Part shown: in pieces, positions 22,741 to 32,860 of the stretch
Layout of the letters: each line of letters starts with the position of its first letter
Position numbering within the stretch: the stretch's first letter is position 1
Source of the DNA: Siphonodentalium dalli
Taxonomy: Eukaryota; Mollusca; Scaphopoda; Gadilida; Siphonodentaliidae
Length of the DNA stretch: 64,000 nt
Assembly: GCA_032622095.1 (NCBI GenBank)
Contig: CP136066.1
Coordinates: 110,381,319 to 110,445,318 of the forward strand
Direction: 5' to 3'
Made by a program: the position numbers and the translations under genes
Notes under the pieces: model-generated
Told to the model about the DNA's origin: nothing
Seen by the model: the letters and a program-made list of their open reading frames with translations, nothing else
Database searches by the model: none

Positions 22741-23005
22741 CTAGCTGGTGGGGCCCGACTTCGTCCGGGCTGTTTCCCCTCTGCTTTCATCTGGATCTAA
22801 CATCGAAATCCATCAAAAGGCGATTTGACCTTGAATTTACCATTTTGAAGGTCAAGGTCAGGTCGGGGACACTCCCCGGACAAAAGTACATTAGGTATCA
22901 AATTTCGTCGAAATCCGTCCGGCAGTTTTCCTGCCATTGCTAACAAACAGACAAACAGACAGACAGACAGACAAACAGACAGAAGTCCCAAAATATATAG
23001 TAGAT
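22741..23005 (+). repeat. GGTCAAGGTCA repeat element, copy 3 (single core unit)
   Basis: Head TAGCTGGTGGGGCCCGACTT, one core unit with TTGACCTTGAATTTACC and GAAGGTCAAGGTCAGGTCGG, then GGCAGTTTTCCTGCCATTGC, ACAG/ACAA repeats (22945-22983) and AGTCCCAAAATATATAGTAG. A minimal one-unit version. Confidence 0.9.
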
Positions 23006-23766
23006 ATGCACAAAAATGTTTTTCAAGCTAAGACGCAAAAGCATTCAATTGCTGGTTTTTTTTTGAAAATAAAGTGGATATTTAAACATATTATCACTTT
23101 TATGTACATCGAAAAAAATAGATTCAAACTATATATAAACTAGAATTGATAATATAATGTTATAGGAAGTTTCAAAAACATGTGACGACAAAATGCACCA
23201 TATATACATGCACATCATTATATGCTTATACATATATTATGCATTGTCATTTATTATACATAGAATATGTTTGTCATTTAGTTATTTTTTCCATTAAATT
23301 GCTAGTCAGAATTTTTTTCTGACTTTTGTGTTTTCTAGTTTTTGAGTGGAACTCGTAATGAAGACTGATCTACAGTTAAAGAGCGAAAGTGCGATAAGAT
23401 AAGTTCTTAGTCAAAGTAATCTTACGTAATCAAGCATCACATACTGCAAATTACGAGAAACTTGTGTGCATTTTCGTTCTTCTTTGTTGTTTAGCTGTGT
23501 AATCTCATAAAATACACAATGCCCAAACATTCTCAACCAAAGCATGCCAAGAAGATGTAATCTCAAAACGTTGAGCCACGTCCAACTCGAATGTTGTCGA
23601 AAGTAATATATATACATAACGCAGTGAAAAGTGAAAAGCGCCCTTCAAATTGATATATTTGAATGTACACAATAGACTCAGTCTGGTGAACGTCGCCAAA
23701 ACCATTTCTATTCAGCGAAGAGCTTCCCCAAAATGACGTCACGGATTTTTAAAAATACATCGATGA

Positions 23767-24092
23767 TTGACAGGTGTCCCCACGTGTTATTTGTTGTGCT
23801 TCGCCGACTCATCAACCCACAGAAGGCCTGTGTCGCGACATAAACTTACAGAAGATAATATTTGTCGTGTGTGCGACTATTCTTTTTCGGGAGATGAACT
23901 CGCTGCATCAACGGGAAAGCTGCATCCGAGAGCAAAAAATAATGTCGTCATCAAAAATGATGCTTTAGAACTATTTAAAAGCATAAAATTAAGTCATTTC
24001 CTCGGTGTTTGACTTTCAGATGACTTTTTTACGGCAAATAATTTGATTTGCAAACCATGTTACAATAAAGTAAATCAAATACACGGACATGA
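23767..24092 (+). pseudogene. Small ORF with paired CxxC motifs, one in-frame stop
   Basis: From 23767 the frame has ICRVCDYSFSGDELAAST and then LELFKSIKLSHFLGV, where a TGA stop occurs at 24010-24012. The same frame resumes as LSDDFFTANNLICKPCYNKV and ends at the next stop (about 24090). Two CxxC pairs about 75 residues apart could bind one zinc ion, as in several DNA-binding domains of transposon and regulatory proteins; the family is not identified. It lies in the part of duplication unit 1 that is absent from unit 2. It may be a decayed exon or transposon-derived. Chance is possible but the paired CxxC argues against it. Confidence 0.4.
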
Positions 24093-24100
24093 GTAAAGTT

Positions 24101-24420
24101 CTATTTATATTTATGGGAGGCCAAGTTGGTACCATACGCAGGCCTACTAGTATTTATCAGGTCCAGCACATCCTTCAAATTAATCGGAATCGTACCGAAT
24201 ATATAATTTCGAAGCCATTTTTTCAATCTGTCTCTGTTGTATTTGCAAGCCTCGAAATCCGCTCTGTTACTATATTTAGAGGTGACATTATTGGAATCTC
24301 CGCCCACTAACACTTGTTTATTAACCCATACGGTTTCATTGGACGGAAAATAATTTACGCAATCAATCAGATTACGGAATCCCGAGGACTTGGAAATGAG
24401 ATAGCGATGTTATCCGTCAG
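24101..24420 (-). pseudogene. Possible LINE endonuclease fragment
   Basis: The minus-strand frame reads VWVNKQVLVGGDSNNV, then RADFEACKYNRDRLKKWL. The GGDSNNV block is like the GGDFN motif of apurinic-type LINE endonucleases. It is short, lacks the other catalytic blocks, and could be coincidence. Confidence 0.3.
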
Positions 24421-24719
24421 ACCTAATATTCAATGTTGTAATGAATATTTAGGTATGAGTTTACTCAGACTGACATAGACTGGGTTATATAATGATATTT
24501 TCAAGAAGTGTCTCATCGCCTGTTGTGACATCTACTGTGACGACTTCGTGCACACGCGTTCCACGTGCACACAGGGACGTGGCTATAGAGGTTCCCTGTG
24601 ATATAGCGTGTCCAACTTGATATTTCCAGATGCACCCCTTTAAACCAGGCCCACATTTCCAACAAAGAGAAATACCATTTGCACCCTCCTTTCGGTTAAA
24701 GTTCGATGGTCTCCATATC

Positions 24720-25150
24720 ATCAGATTCCAACAACAACAACAGCAACAGCAACATGTTTTGAAATTCCGCTTCAGTTATCAGAATCGATTAACTGCCCCA
24801 AATATAATGCTAACCATCAACTAGTACAAAATTGCCCAAAAACGTGTTATTTATCAACATTTTGTTCAACAAAATTTGGCAGGATTGTCAAATATTTAAC
24901 ACCAAATCCACTTGAGTTTAGAGTTATCCATCTTCATCCGCAATTTGGTCCGAGACCGTCGGCTTGACGAATATTTTTTAGGCCGCCAACAATTACATAT
25001 GTCGGGAAAGAAAACGATTTCAAAAATAGATATCTGAACTCTAATCACTGATATGTGGGTTCCTTGACTCGAATAAATATTTGTTACACCCGAAGTCAAA
25101 GAAATAGTAATTTGGGAGCGTTAATTCGGATTATGCATCTTTAACTAAGA
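24720..25150 (+). repeat. Dispersed repeat R2, copy 2
   Basis: Starts with CAACAACAACAGCAACAGC (a CAA/CAG microsatellite at 24730-24753), then CTTCAGTTATCAGAATCGAT, TTATCAACATTTTGTTCAAC, CCGCAATTTGGTCCGAGACC and GCGTTAATTCGGATTATGCA. It matches copies at 9690-10130 (inverted), 27245 and 33995. Confidence 0.9.
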
Positions 25151-25765
25151 AATATATACCCGTGTTATTTTTTCGATTTTATACAAGGGTCCCAATCAGA
25201 TCTTCAACAAAGTTCCCAGGATTTGAACTGGTGGAATATGATCTATACGGGCGTAGCCAGAGTATATATTTATGGCATAAACGAGCCATGTTTTTTAAAT
25301 TTGAGGTCAGACGATCATGCGTCCATTTAAAGAGACTCAAGGCATTCGATGTGGGTCCGTGCGAAATAATATATATCATACGATACGATTTATTAGCTTA
25401 TGTTGTCATAATTATAATGCTATTGAATCTATAACATACAGAACATGATAATACATAACATACATGACGCATGTACACAATGCACGTCTGCAAAACAACT
25501 ACCATCAATAAGTAAATGAAAAAAATAGATTGAGTTTGTTCCTATACATATATATCTTTATGAGATTTCGCTTGTCAAAACCATTGTTATGTAAACATTA
25601 CTGTTACAGTGGAATTATTAATATATACCAAAGTAAACGGTATAAACGTACTTATCTCATACAGAAACCCGGAAGCAGTGTGTAATAACTGAGCTCCACG
25701 CTCAGATTAAAATAAAACCCTCTTTGACGAATAATAGCGTCCCACTCCCTTTTATATATTTTATG
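25151..25765. other. Spacer between duplication units, no recognised gene
   Basis: No gene seen. The text AAACCATTGTTATGTAAACA near 25577 is close to 15392-15412 (AAACCATTGTTATGTAAACA), a short shared block of unknown meaning. Confidence 0.4.
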
Positions 25766-26552
25766 CAAATAAATGTGTTTCAAGTTAAGACGCAAACGCA
25801 ATTAATTAAATAAAGTAGATATTTAAACATCTATTCACTGTTATGTACCTCGAAATAAAAGATTCAGACTATATATATATATAAACTAGAATTGATAATA
25901 TAATGTAAGTTTCGAAAACATGTTAAAATGCACCATATATACATGCACATCATTATATGCTTATACATATATTATGCATTGTCATTTATTATACATAGAA
26001 TATGTTGTCATTTAGTTATTTTTTCCATTACATTGCTATTATGCATTTTTTTCTGACTTTTGTGTTTTCTAGTTTTTGAGTGGAACTCGTAATGAAGACT
26101 GATCTACAGTTAAGAGCGAAAGAGCGATACGATAAGTTCTTAGTCAAAGTAATTTTACGTAATCAAGCATCAAATACTGCAAATTACGAGAAACTTGTGT
26201 GCATTTTAGTTCTTCTTTGTGGTATAGCTGTGTAATCTTATAAAATACACAATGCCCAAACATTCTCAACCAAAGCATGCTAAGAAGATGTAATCTCAAA
26301 CTTTGAACCACGTCCAACTCGAAGGTAATATATACATAACGCAGTATATAATTGAAAAGCACCCTTAAAATTGATATATTTGATTGTACACATAGACTGG
26401 GTTATATAATGATATTTTCAAGAAGTGTCGCATCGCCTGTTGTGACATCTACTGTGACGACTCCGTGCAAACGCGTTTCGCGTGCTCCCAGGGACGTGGC
26501 TATAGAGGTTCCCTGTGATATAGCGTGTCCAACTTGATATTTCCAGCTGCAC

Positions 26553-27110
26553 CAGGGGGGGGGGGGTGGAAAAAAAAAATTCCGGCACGTATGCCAGGGT
26601 GGGTGGGTGGTCAAAGCCACCAACAAGCAATTTTTTATTTTTTCCGCAACTAAAAAAAATAATTCCTGCTTGTTTTTTAGTGTTTTGGCAATGAGTTGGG
26701 CTTCAAAACCACTTTGAATGAGAGAAATAATGTAATTCTAACTGTAAACTGACTGCAGGCAGTTATCGTGTTGTATTTTGTTGCAAATTTTGAAATCCAA
26801 GATGGCCGCTGGCAGCCATGTTTTTTTGGCCGAATGACCTCAAAATGACTCATTCCTATTTACATGTCCATGTTAACATCCATGATAAATAGTATGCACA
26901 GAAATTCATATACAGCTGTTTACAGTGAATTCCCCCCGCATATCTCTGTTTTAGTGTTAAAAGGGGGGGGGGTGGGTGTCAAAAAATGGTCGGAAAAAAC
27001 TGCCGAAAACGGAAAAAAATTTGGCGGTGGGGGTGGGTGGGTACAAAAAATTATCGAAAGGGAAAAAATGCCATACGTGCCTGAATTTTTTTTCCGACCC
27101 CCCCCCCCTG
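26553..27110. mobile_element. hAT-like non-autonomous transposon (MITE)
   Basis: The element begins CAGGGGGGGGGG, then GGAAAAAA and ATTCCGGCACGTATG, and ends CATACGTGCCTGAATT, TTTCC and CCCCCCCCCTG, an inverted pair. The flanking 7 bases GCTGCAC occur at 26546-26552 and again at 27111-27117. Duplication unit 1 has a single copy of this site (GATGCACCCC near 24630), so it is the empty site. CAGGG termini with a 7-8 bp duplication point to hAT. The interior contains ATGGCCGCTGGCAGCCATG, akin to the repeat at 44.4 kb, and no transposase. Confidence 0.85.
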
Positions 27111-27244
27111 GCTGCACCCCTTTAAAAACCAGGCCCGAATTCCCAACAAAGAGAAATACCATTTGCACCCTCCTTTCGGTTGAAGTTTACCGAATTTGAA
27201 ATATATATTATAAAGGAACATTAAAGGCACTCAATCCGATTCGA

Positions 27245-27610
27245 TGGTCTCCATATCATCAGATTCTAACAATAACAACAACAACATTTTTTGAAATGCC
27301 GCTTCAGTTATCTGAATCGATTAACTGCCAAAAAATAATGCTAACCACCGACAACTATAGTAAAAAATCCCCCCCCCCAAAAAAACGTGTTATTTATCAA
27401 CATTTTGTTCAACGAAATTTATAGTATGATTGTCAAATATTTAACACAAAGCCACTTGATTTTAGAGATATCCATCTTCATCCGCAATTTGGTCCGAGAC
27501 GAATATTTTCCAGGCCGCCAACAATTACATATATCGGGAAAGAACAAATTTCAAAAATCGATATCTGAGCACTCTAAGCGTTGATGTGTGGGTTCCTTGA
27601 CTCCCTTGTT
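27245..27610 (+). repeat. Dispersed repeat R2, copy 3
   Basis: Last block of duplication unit 2, with the same landmarks as copy 2. It ends where the 44-bp minisatellite begins. Confidence 0.85.
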
Positions 27611-27777
27611 CTATTATTGATATGCACGGTAAATATAAAGAGCGTCCATTGTTGTTCTATTATTGATATGTATGGTAAATATAAAGAGCGTCCATTGTTG
27701 TTGTTCTATTATTGATATGCATGGTAAATATAAAGAGCGTCCCTTGTTCTATTATTTATATGCACGGTAAATATATA
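27602..27777 (+). repeat. 44-bp minisatellite, left block
   Basis: About four units of the pattern TTGTTCTATTATTGATATGC followed by AYGGTAAATATAAAGAGCGT and CC(C/A)TTG. Confidence 0.9.
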
Positions 27778-28340
27778 GATAGAACCGCATTAGTGTCTGG
27801 ATTTTGACGAAATTATCGCACGAGATTTGTTGGCGGAACGATACCTCGTGTGCGGGACGCAGTCCCGCACGAGAGGTATCGCGTTCCGCCAACAAATCGA
27901 GTGCGATAATTCGTCAAAATCCAGACACTCATGCGGTTATATTTTTATTACATATCTCCGTATCATAGTATAAGTTGACTCACAATCGTATATCTCCGGT
28001 GCAGAAAATGTGAATTTAATTGAGTTTTAATGGCATTTAATGGTTAACGCAACAATAAGACAGGGAGCCCGTCTATCCGTGAGTGACCTTGACCCTTCTT
28101 TAATGATGCGTTTGAAATTAAATTCTGATAGATTTTCCAAATATATAACCCAATCAGCGCACTGCGATTTAGGCAAGTGGGTTGTCGCCATTGCGTTGAG
28201 AAAGTAAAAATAGTAACGGCGAGAACCAGTCTGACAAAAGTAAAAATAGTTCCGTCGACAGATTGCACTAGTGCGATTCTGAGAATTATCACACGCCTGG
28301 AAACTTGTGCGATCATGCGAATTACGTTGATAGATATGTA
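27778..28340. mobile_element. Insertion inside the minisatellite, carrying a long hairpin
   Basis: About 560 bp of non-satellite sequence interrupts the array between GGTAAATATA and AAGAGCGTCCC. The first 156 bp form the palindrome 27783-27938. The rest (27939-28340) has no recognised domain; a 90-codon minus ORF (28316-28044) gives no family match. Clear terminal repeats or a target duplication were not resolved, because the host array is itself repetitive. Confidence 0.6.
27783..27938. repeat. Long near-perfect palindrome with a GCA triloop
   Basis: The left arm 27783-27858 (AACCGCATTAGTGTCTGGAT inward to GTGCGGGAC) pairs with 27862-27938 (GTCCCGCAC out to CCAGACACTCATGCGGTT). Only a few mismatches and small indels are visible. 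The centre is C-GCA-G. Confidence 0.95.
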
Positions 28341-28893
28341 ATAAAAAGAGCGTCCCTTGTTGTTCTACTATTGATATGCATGGTAAATATAAATAGCACC
28401 CCTTGTTGTTCTATTATTGATATGCATGGTAAATATAAATAGCGTCCCTTGTTCTATTTTTGATATACATGTTAAATATAAAGAGCGTCCCTTATTGTTC
28501 TATTATTGATATGCATGGTAAATATAAATAGCGTCCCTTGTTGTTCTATTATTGATATGCATGGTAAATATAAATAGCGCCCCTTGTTGTTCTATTATTG
28601 ATATGCATGGTAAATATAAAGAGCGTCCCCTATTGTGCTATTATTGATATGCATGGTAAATATAAAGAGCGTCCCTTATTGTGCTATTATTAATATGCAT
28701 GGTAAATATAAATAGCGCCCCTTGTTGTTCTATTATTGATATGCATGGTAAATATAAAGAGCGTCCCTTATTGTGCTATTATTGATATGCATGGTAAATA
28801 TAAATAGCGTCCCTTGTTCTATTTTTGATATGCATGGTAAATATAAATAGCGTCCCTTGTTCTATTTTTGATATGCATGGTAAATATAAAGAG
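28341..28893 (+). repeat. 44-bp minisatellite, right block
   Basis: About thirteen units of TTGTTGTTCTATTATTGATA, TGCATGGTAAATATAAATAG and CGTCCC. Two alternating variants occur (AAAGAGCGTCCC and AAATAGCGCCCC), and some units are shortened by one TTG. The reverse complement contains ACGCTCTTTATATTTACCAT, a motif shared with other repeats in the window. Confidence 0.95.
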
Positions 28894-29072
28894 TGTTTGC
28901 CTAATTTATCCCCGAAGAATATTGAAAACAGTTGTTATGTTTGTTCGATGATATATTACAATGCCCGTATGAATATCAGTATTTCGTATATTTATCGAAA
29001 CATTTTAACCCTCTTTCTAAAAGTAGTAGAGACACAACCTGGAAGTCCAAAATGAGCCATGTCCGCTTAAAG

Positions 29073-29717
29073 GTGACCTATCCGAGTTGACATAATAAAA
29101 CCACAATATGTACGTTTTATAAACACCATAAAACCACGATGCGGTCAGATGATCGTAGCCCGTTTATATATAACCATGGTATATGCCAGATATATATAAC
29201 CGTACAAAAAAAAAACGCTGTGCTTTTGACCGTGTATTTATCCATGGTGTGTGTACCTCTGGTTGTCCGTAACCTGCTGTTATTGCTTTGAACTGTAATC
29301 AGAGGTACACACACCATGGATAAATACACGGTCAAAAGCACAGCGTTTTTTTTTTGTACGGTTATATATATCTGGCATATACCATGGTTATATATAAACG
29401 GGCTACGATCATCTGACCGCATCGTGGTTTTATGGTGTTTATAAAACGTACATATTGTGGTTTTATTATGTCAACTCGGATAGGTCACATAACCTATCCG
29501 AGTTGACATAATAAAACCACAATATGTACGTTTTATAAACACCATAAAACCACGATGCGGTCAGATGATCGTAGCCCGTTTATATATAACCATGGTATAT
29601 GCCAGATATATATAACCGTACAAAAAAAAAAACGCTGTGCTTTTGACCGTGTATTTATCCATGGTGTGTGTACCTCTGGTTGTCCGTAACCTGCTGTTAT
29701 TGCTTTGAACTGTAATC
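29073..29717. repeat. Palindromic repeat X: arm, loop, inverted arm, then a third direct copy
   Basis: The left arm 29073-29260 (GTGACCTATCCGAGTTGACA to GTGTGTACCTCT) pairs with 29301-29488, 188 bp each. I saw no mismatch on reading both through, and even the A10/T10 tracts agree. The loop is 29261-29300 (GGTTGTCCGTAACCTGCTGT onward). After 29488 a third copy, arm plus loop, runs forward at 29492-29717 with one extra A in the A tract. The right arm and third copy therefore form a second palindrome centred near 29490 (GGTCACATAACC). Partial X sequence recurs at 32527-32860 and 34733-34775. No gene is encoded. Confidence 0.95.
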
Positions 29718-29743
29718 ATGTTCGACTGGTGTTGTTAGATTGG

Positions 29744-31115
29744 TAATGAGATTAGATTAGATTAGATTAGATTTTATTTTGATAGTTCAGGTTATACATG
29801 TGTACATGAATACATATTATGGATATGTTTACAAGTTGAATCAATATAATACACAACAGTATATACATATTATAATTATAATAGTATATATTAAATATAA
29901 ATATGTTATATGTTGGGTTCTGATGAGACAGTTAGAGTTCAGACTGTGTAAATAATTGATATATACCGTAAGAGGATTTATCAATTTTCTCAAGAATTAA
30001 ATCATTTTATTTTATAGAGGTTGTCGTCAGAATATAAGGTAAATTATGTGGCAGAAATCTGTATAAAAATAGAAATACTCATGTGACCTGAGACCATCAG
30101 GGATAACGCAAAAAGTTCTCTAAACGAGAACTTAATTCCATTGCGGTCCCTGGTGGCTTTCGGCACATGGGCAGTGAGTGAAGTTCGAAACTTCGGAGCA
30201 CAATGTATAAAAGTATTTACAATATATAAATTAAATAAAAGCCATTTCAGAACGAGACTTATATGGAGAGGGAAAAGCTAATAAAATAAGTCAATACGCA
30301 AGCAATGTAACTTTAACAGCCCTTCGCCACTTGCATACACGCACCACTGCCATGTATGGCCGGCTTTGGACTGGTCTGTCCATGACCGAAAGATGAAAAC
30401 CCGAAATACAAGCAGCAGTAACGATATATGCAACTGGCCAAGTACTGTCATCGTACATTACAATATAAATTGAACTGCTGTATTGAGGAAATTCTAGTTA
30501 AAAGATGATAAAATAGATTGTTCCTAGTAAAAGGCAAATGGATTTTCTTCTCTTTTCATCAATTTCTCTAGTAGGTGTTGTTTAATGCAAAATTTCCAGT
30601 GTTTGAGATCAAAGGGGCACGAGTATGGTATACTTTATCTAGACCATTCCACAGTTTCGCTCCTGTAAAATAGAAACTGTGGATGCCCTTGGATTTTACA
30701 GAGGGTAATGAGTATTTCAGGGTCCCTGATCGAGTTACATATGTACAATGAGTACTAGCTAATATAAAATTATTGTCTAGATATGCTGGAGCTTTCTTTT
30801 CAGAGATTTTTAGTACCATCAGTATTTTTCTGAAGTCTACCCTATCACTCACTGGAAGCCATTTAACATGTTTAAATTCATTATAACCAATATGAGTCAT
30901 GCGATCTAGTTTCATGATAAATCTGACAAGTCTGTTTTGAGATGCTTGGAGACGCTTTTTTGTTTTTACTGTCAGACTAGAGAACCAAAAACCACTTGAG
31001 TAGTCAAAATGACATTGGATAAGAGCATTAATTAGAAGTTTTCTGCATTTTTCATTCAGATAGTTTGCTTTTCTGTATAAAAATTTCAGTTTTGCATTTA
31101 CCTTACTTAGCAGTT
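29744..31115 (-). pseudogene. CR1/L2-like LINE, 3' half, second copy, with AATCT tail
   Basis: The minus-strand frame 30915-30568 encodes VKWLPVSDRVDFRKILMVLK, then TRSGTLKYSLPSVKSKG and FTGAKLWNGL, the C-terminal region of CR1/L2-type LINEs. Upstream sequence to 31115 matches 4230-4400 of the split LINE (for example CAGTCTGTTTTG, GACATTGGATAAGAGCATTA, ATAGTTTGCTTTTCTGTATA). The 3' untranslated part runs to a tail of about five AATCT units (29749-29773, seen on the plus strand as ATTAG repeats). Similarity stops at about 31115, where it is 5'-truncated. Catalytic domains are absent. Confidence 0.85.
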
Positions 31116-32526
31116 TCTATGTCTTGTTTTGTCATATTTACTGTTTGAACTTTGTCTGCAATAGACGCTTTTTTATACTAGAATTTGCGCAACAGGAGCG
31201 CAGGGAAATCGCACGTCGATCGGTTTAAGGGTTTTTTTTTAAAGAAAAAATATTTATATGATATAGAGAGGCCAACAGAACGATACCATATACTATATTC
31301 GACTGCTTCCAATTTGTGTTTATTTGGATGTCTTTAGTGTAGTTTTGTGGTTATGAGAGCTCATTTATCCCCTGATGTCTGCTCCATACATGTGGTCTTC
31401 TCTTTTAAAATATCTATATGATTTCAAACAGGGGTGGTGCCAGGATATCCCCGGCCAGGTGTTATACGATTCCCCGACAGGGGGCGGGCTTTATCTACCG
31501 GTTTGCCAATTGCAGATCTCACCGACGGGGGTCGCTACCCTCCCCGACAAGGGTGCGGATGTAGCCACCTGACCCCCCCCCCCCCCCCGGGTGCCACTCA
31601 AGATAATTTAGTATCGATGATTTCTCGGCTTCATTGAAATTCCATCAATTTCTTAGTGACGAATTTGTTGTTTATAGACCAACATTTGCATATTTCCCTT
31701 TAATTTGCAAAATTCTGGATTGAAATGGCCATGTTGGCAATTTTCAAACCTATAACGGTGAGTGTCAGGTTGAAATTTTCCCAGAACTGGAAAGCATAAG
31801 GTCAGATTAGATGCTAGGATTGTCAAATTTTCATGTTCAAATTTTCAAAATGTTTTCGCATCGGGCCGTCCACCATCGTCCGACCCGTGTTTCCTGTGCC
31901 CTTGCCAGTAATTACTTGCTAATTAATTTAAGATAAAAAATATTATGGGTGTAAATTTGTCTGGCGTTATACCAATAGCTGTCTGGATTTTTTAATCTCA
32001 TACTGGGCCGAACCATCCTTTTCGTCCCTCCCTACATGGCTAGTGGCCACACGACTACTGGTCCATTTAGAATAGGCTACCATCTATAGTCGTCTCTGAG
32101 GGAACATTTGGGGGGGGTCCAAATTGAATTATGCAAACTTGTGAGTTTGGTGTGGTTCAATGGGGTGGATGCAGTTGGAAATTCCAAGGTGGAGACCCCC
32201 ACCCCAACAGAAACCCTGCAGCCAAGTCTCGCGTGCAATATATCCCAGACTCAACTAGGGGTGCCCCTCGTGACTTAGTTTCTACTTTCGGCATATGGCT
32301 ATTTGTTTTCTATCCAAGAATACACTGCACCGGCGGCAATATATTGACCATACTGCAAATGAAAACGCTTCAGTTGCGATCACACGGTAACGTCGTGATG
32401 CAAGTAAGACGATAATTGTGTCATTATACGGAAGACTGATTGTCAAAAAACGCAATATCAAAATACACAGGGCACGGCTTATCGATCCAAACTGTGGAGT
32501 ATGTTTTCTTTGTGTATTTCTCCCAT
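31116..32526. other. Non-genic stretch with a GC-rich patch
   Basis: Contains a C17-type run near 31572-31588 and a GC-rich patch (31433-31570). The segment near 32140-32230 resembles 11735-11800. No credible gene. Confidence 0.4.
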
Positions 32527-32860
32527 ATACCCATGGTTATAGATAAACGGGCTACGAGCATCTGACCGCATATGTATACGTTTTATATACACTATATATA
32601 AGACCACAACATGTACATTTTATATACACGATAACACCACCATTTGTTTGTTTTATATACACACCATAAAACCACCATCTATACGTTTTATATACACACA
32701 ATAATTATTAAAAAAAACACCATTTGTACGTGTTATATACACACACACTAAAACCACTATTTGTACGTGTATATACATCATAAAACCACCATACCGTGCA
32801 CCTGTACTTGTTATATACACACCATAAAGCCACCATCTGTATATATACGTTTTCGATATA
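32527..32860. repeat. Repeat X fragment followed by a tandem array of its end
   Basis: 32527-32570 reads like the inverted X arm (CATGGTTATAGATAAACGGG, CATCTGACCGCATATG). From about 32574 a degenerate 34-38 bp unit recurs about seven times, with CCATAAAACCACCATYTGTA, CGTTTTATATACAC. This unit is the terminal portion of X (AAAACCACAATATGTACG, TTTTATAAACACCA). Confidence 0.8.

Larger units (their letters stand above)
23006..25150 (+). repeat. Segmental duplication, unit 1
   Basis: Blocks at 23015-23700, 24460-24725 and 24725-25150 match, in the same order, 25770-26400, 26390-26552 plus 27111-27260, and 27245-27610. Landmarks are ATGCACCATATATACATGCA, GAGTGGAACTCGTAATGAAG, AGACTGGGTTATATAATGAT and the R2 repeat at the end. 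Unit 1 alone has an extra 23700-24460, which holds the small zinc-motif ORF. Confidence 0.9.
25766..27620 (+). repeat. Segmental duplication, unit 2
   Basis: Same order of blocks as unit 1. It lacks the 23700-24460 sequence of unit 1 and instead has a 558-bp hAT-like insertion at 26553-27110, plus about 60 extra bases after 27180 (CCGAATTTGAAATATATATT). Divergence between units is low by eye, mostly single-base changes and small indels. Confidence 0.9.

Noticed and set aside
27602-28893. CRISPR-like array of 44-bp units
   Set aside because: The whole unit is repeated with no unique spacers, and the context is a eukaryotic genome; it is a minisatellite.
29749-29773. Telomere-like ATTAG repeats
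   Set aside because: The unit is the 3' tail of the adjacent minus-strand LINE, not TTAGGG.
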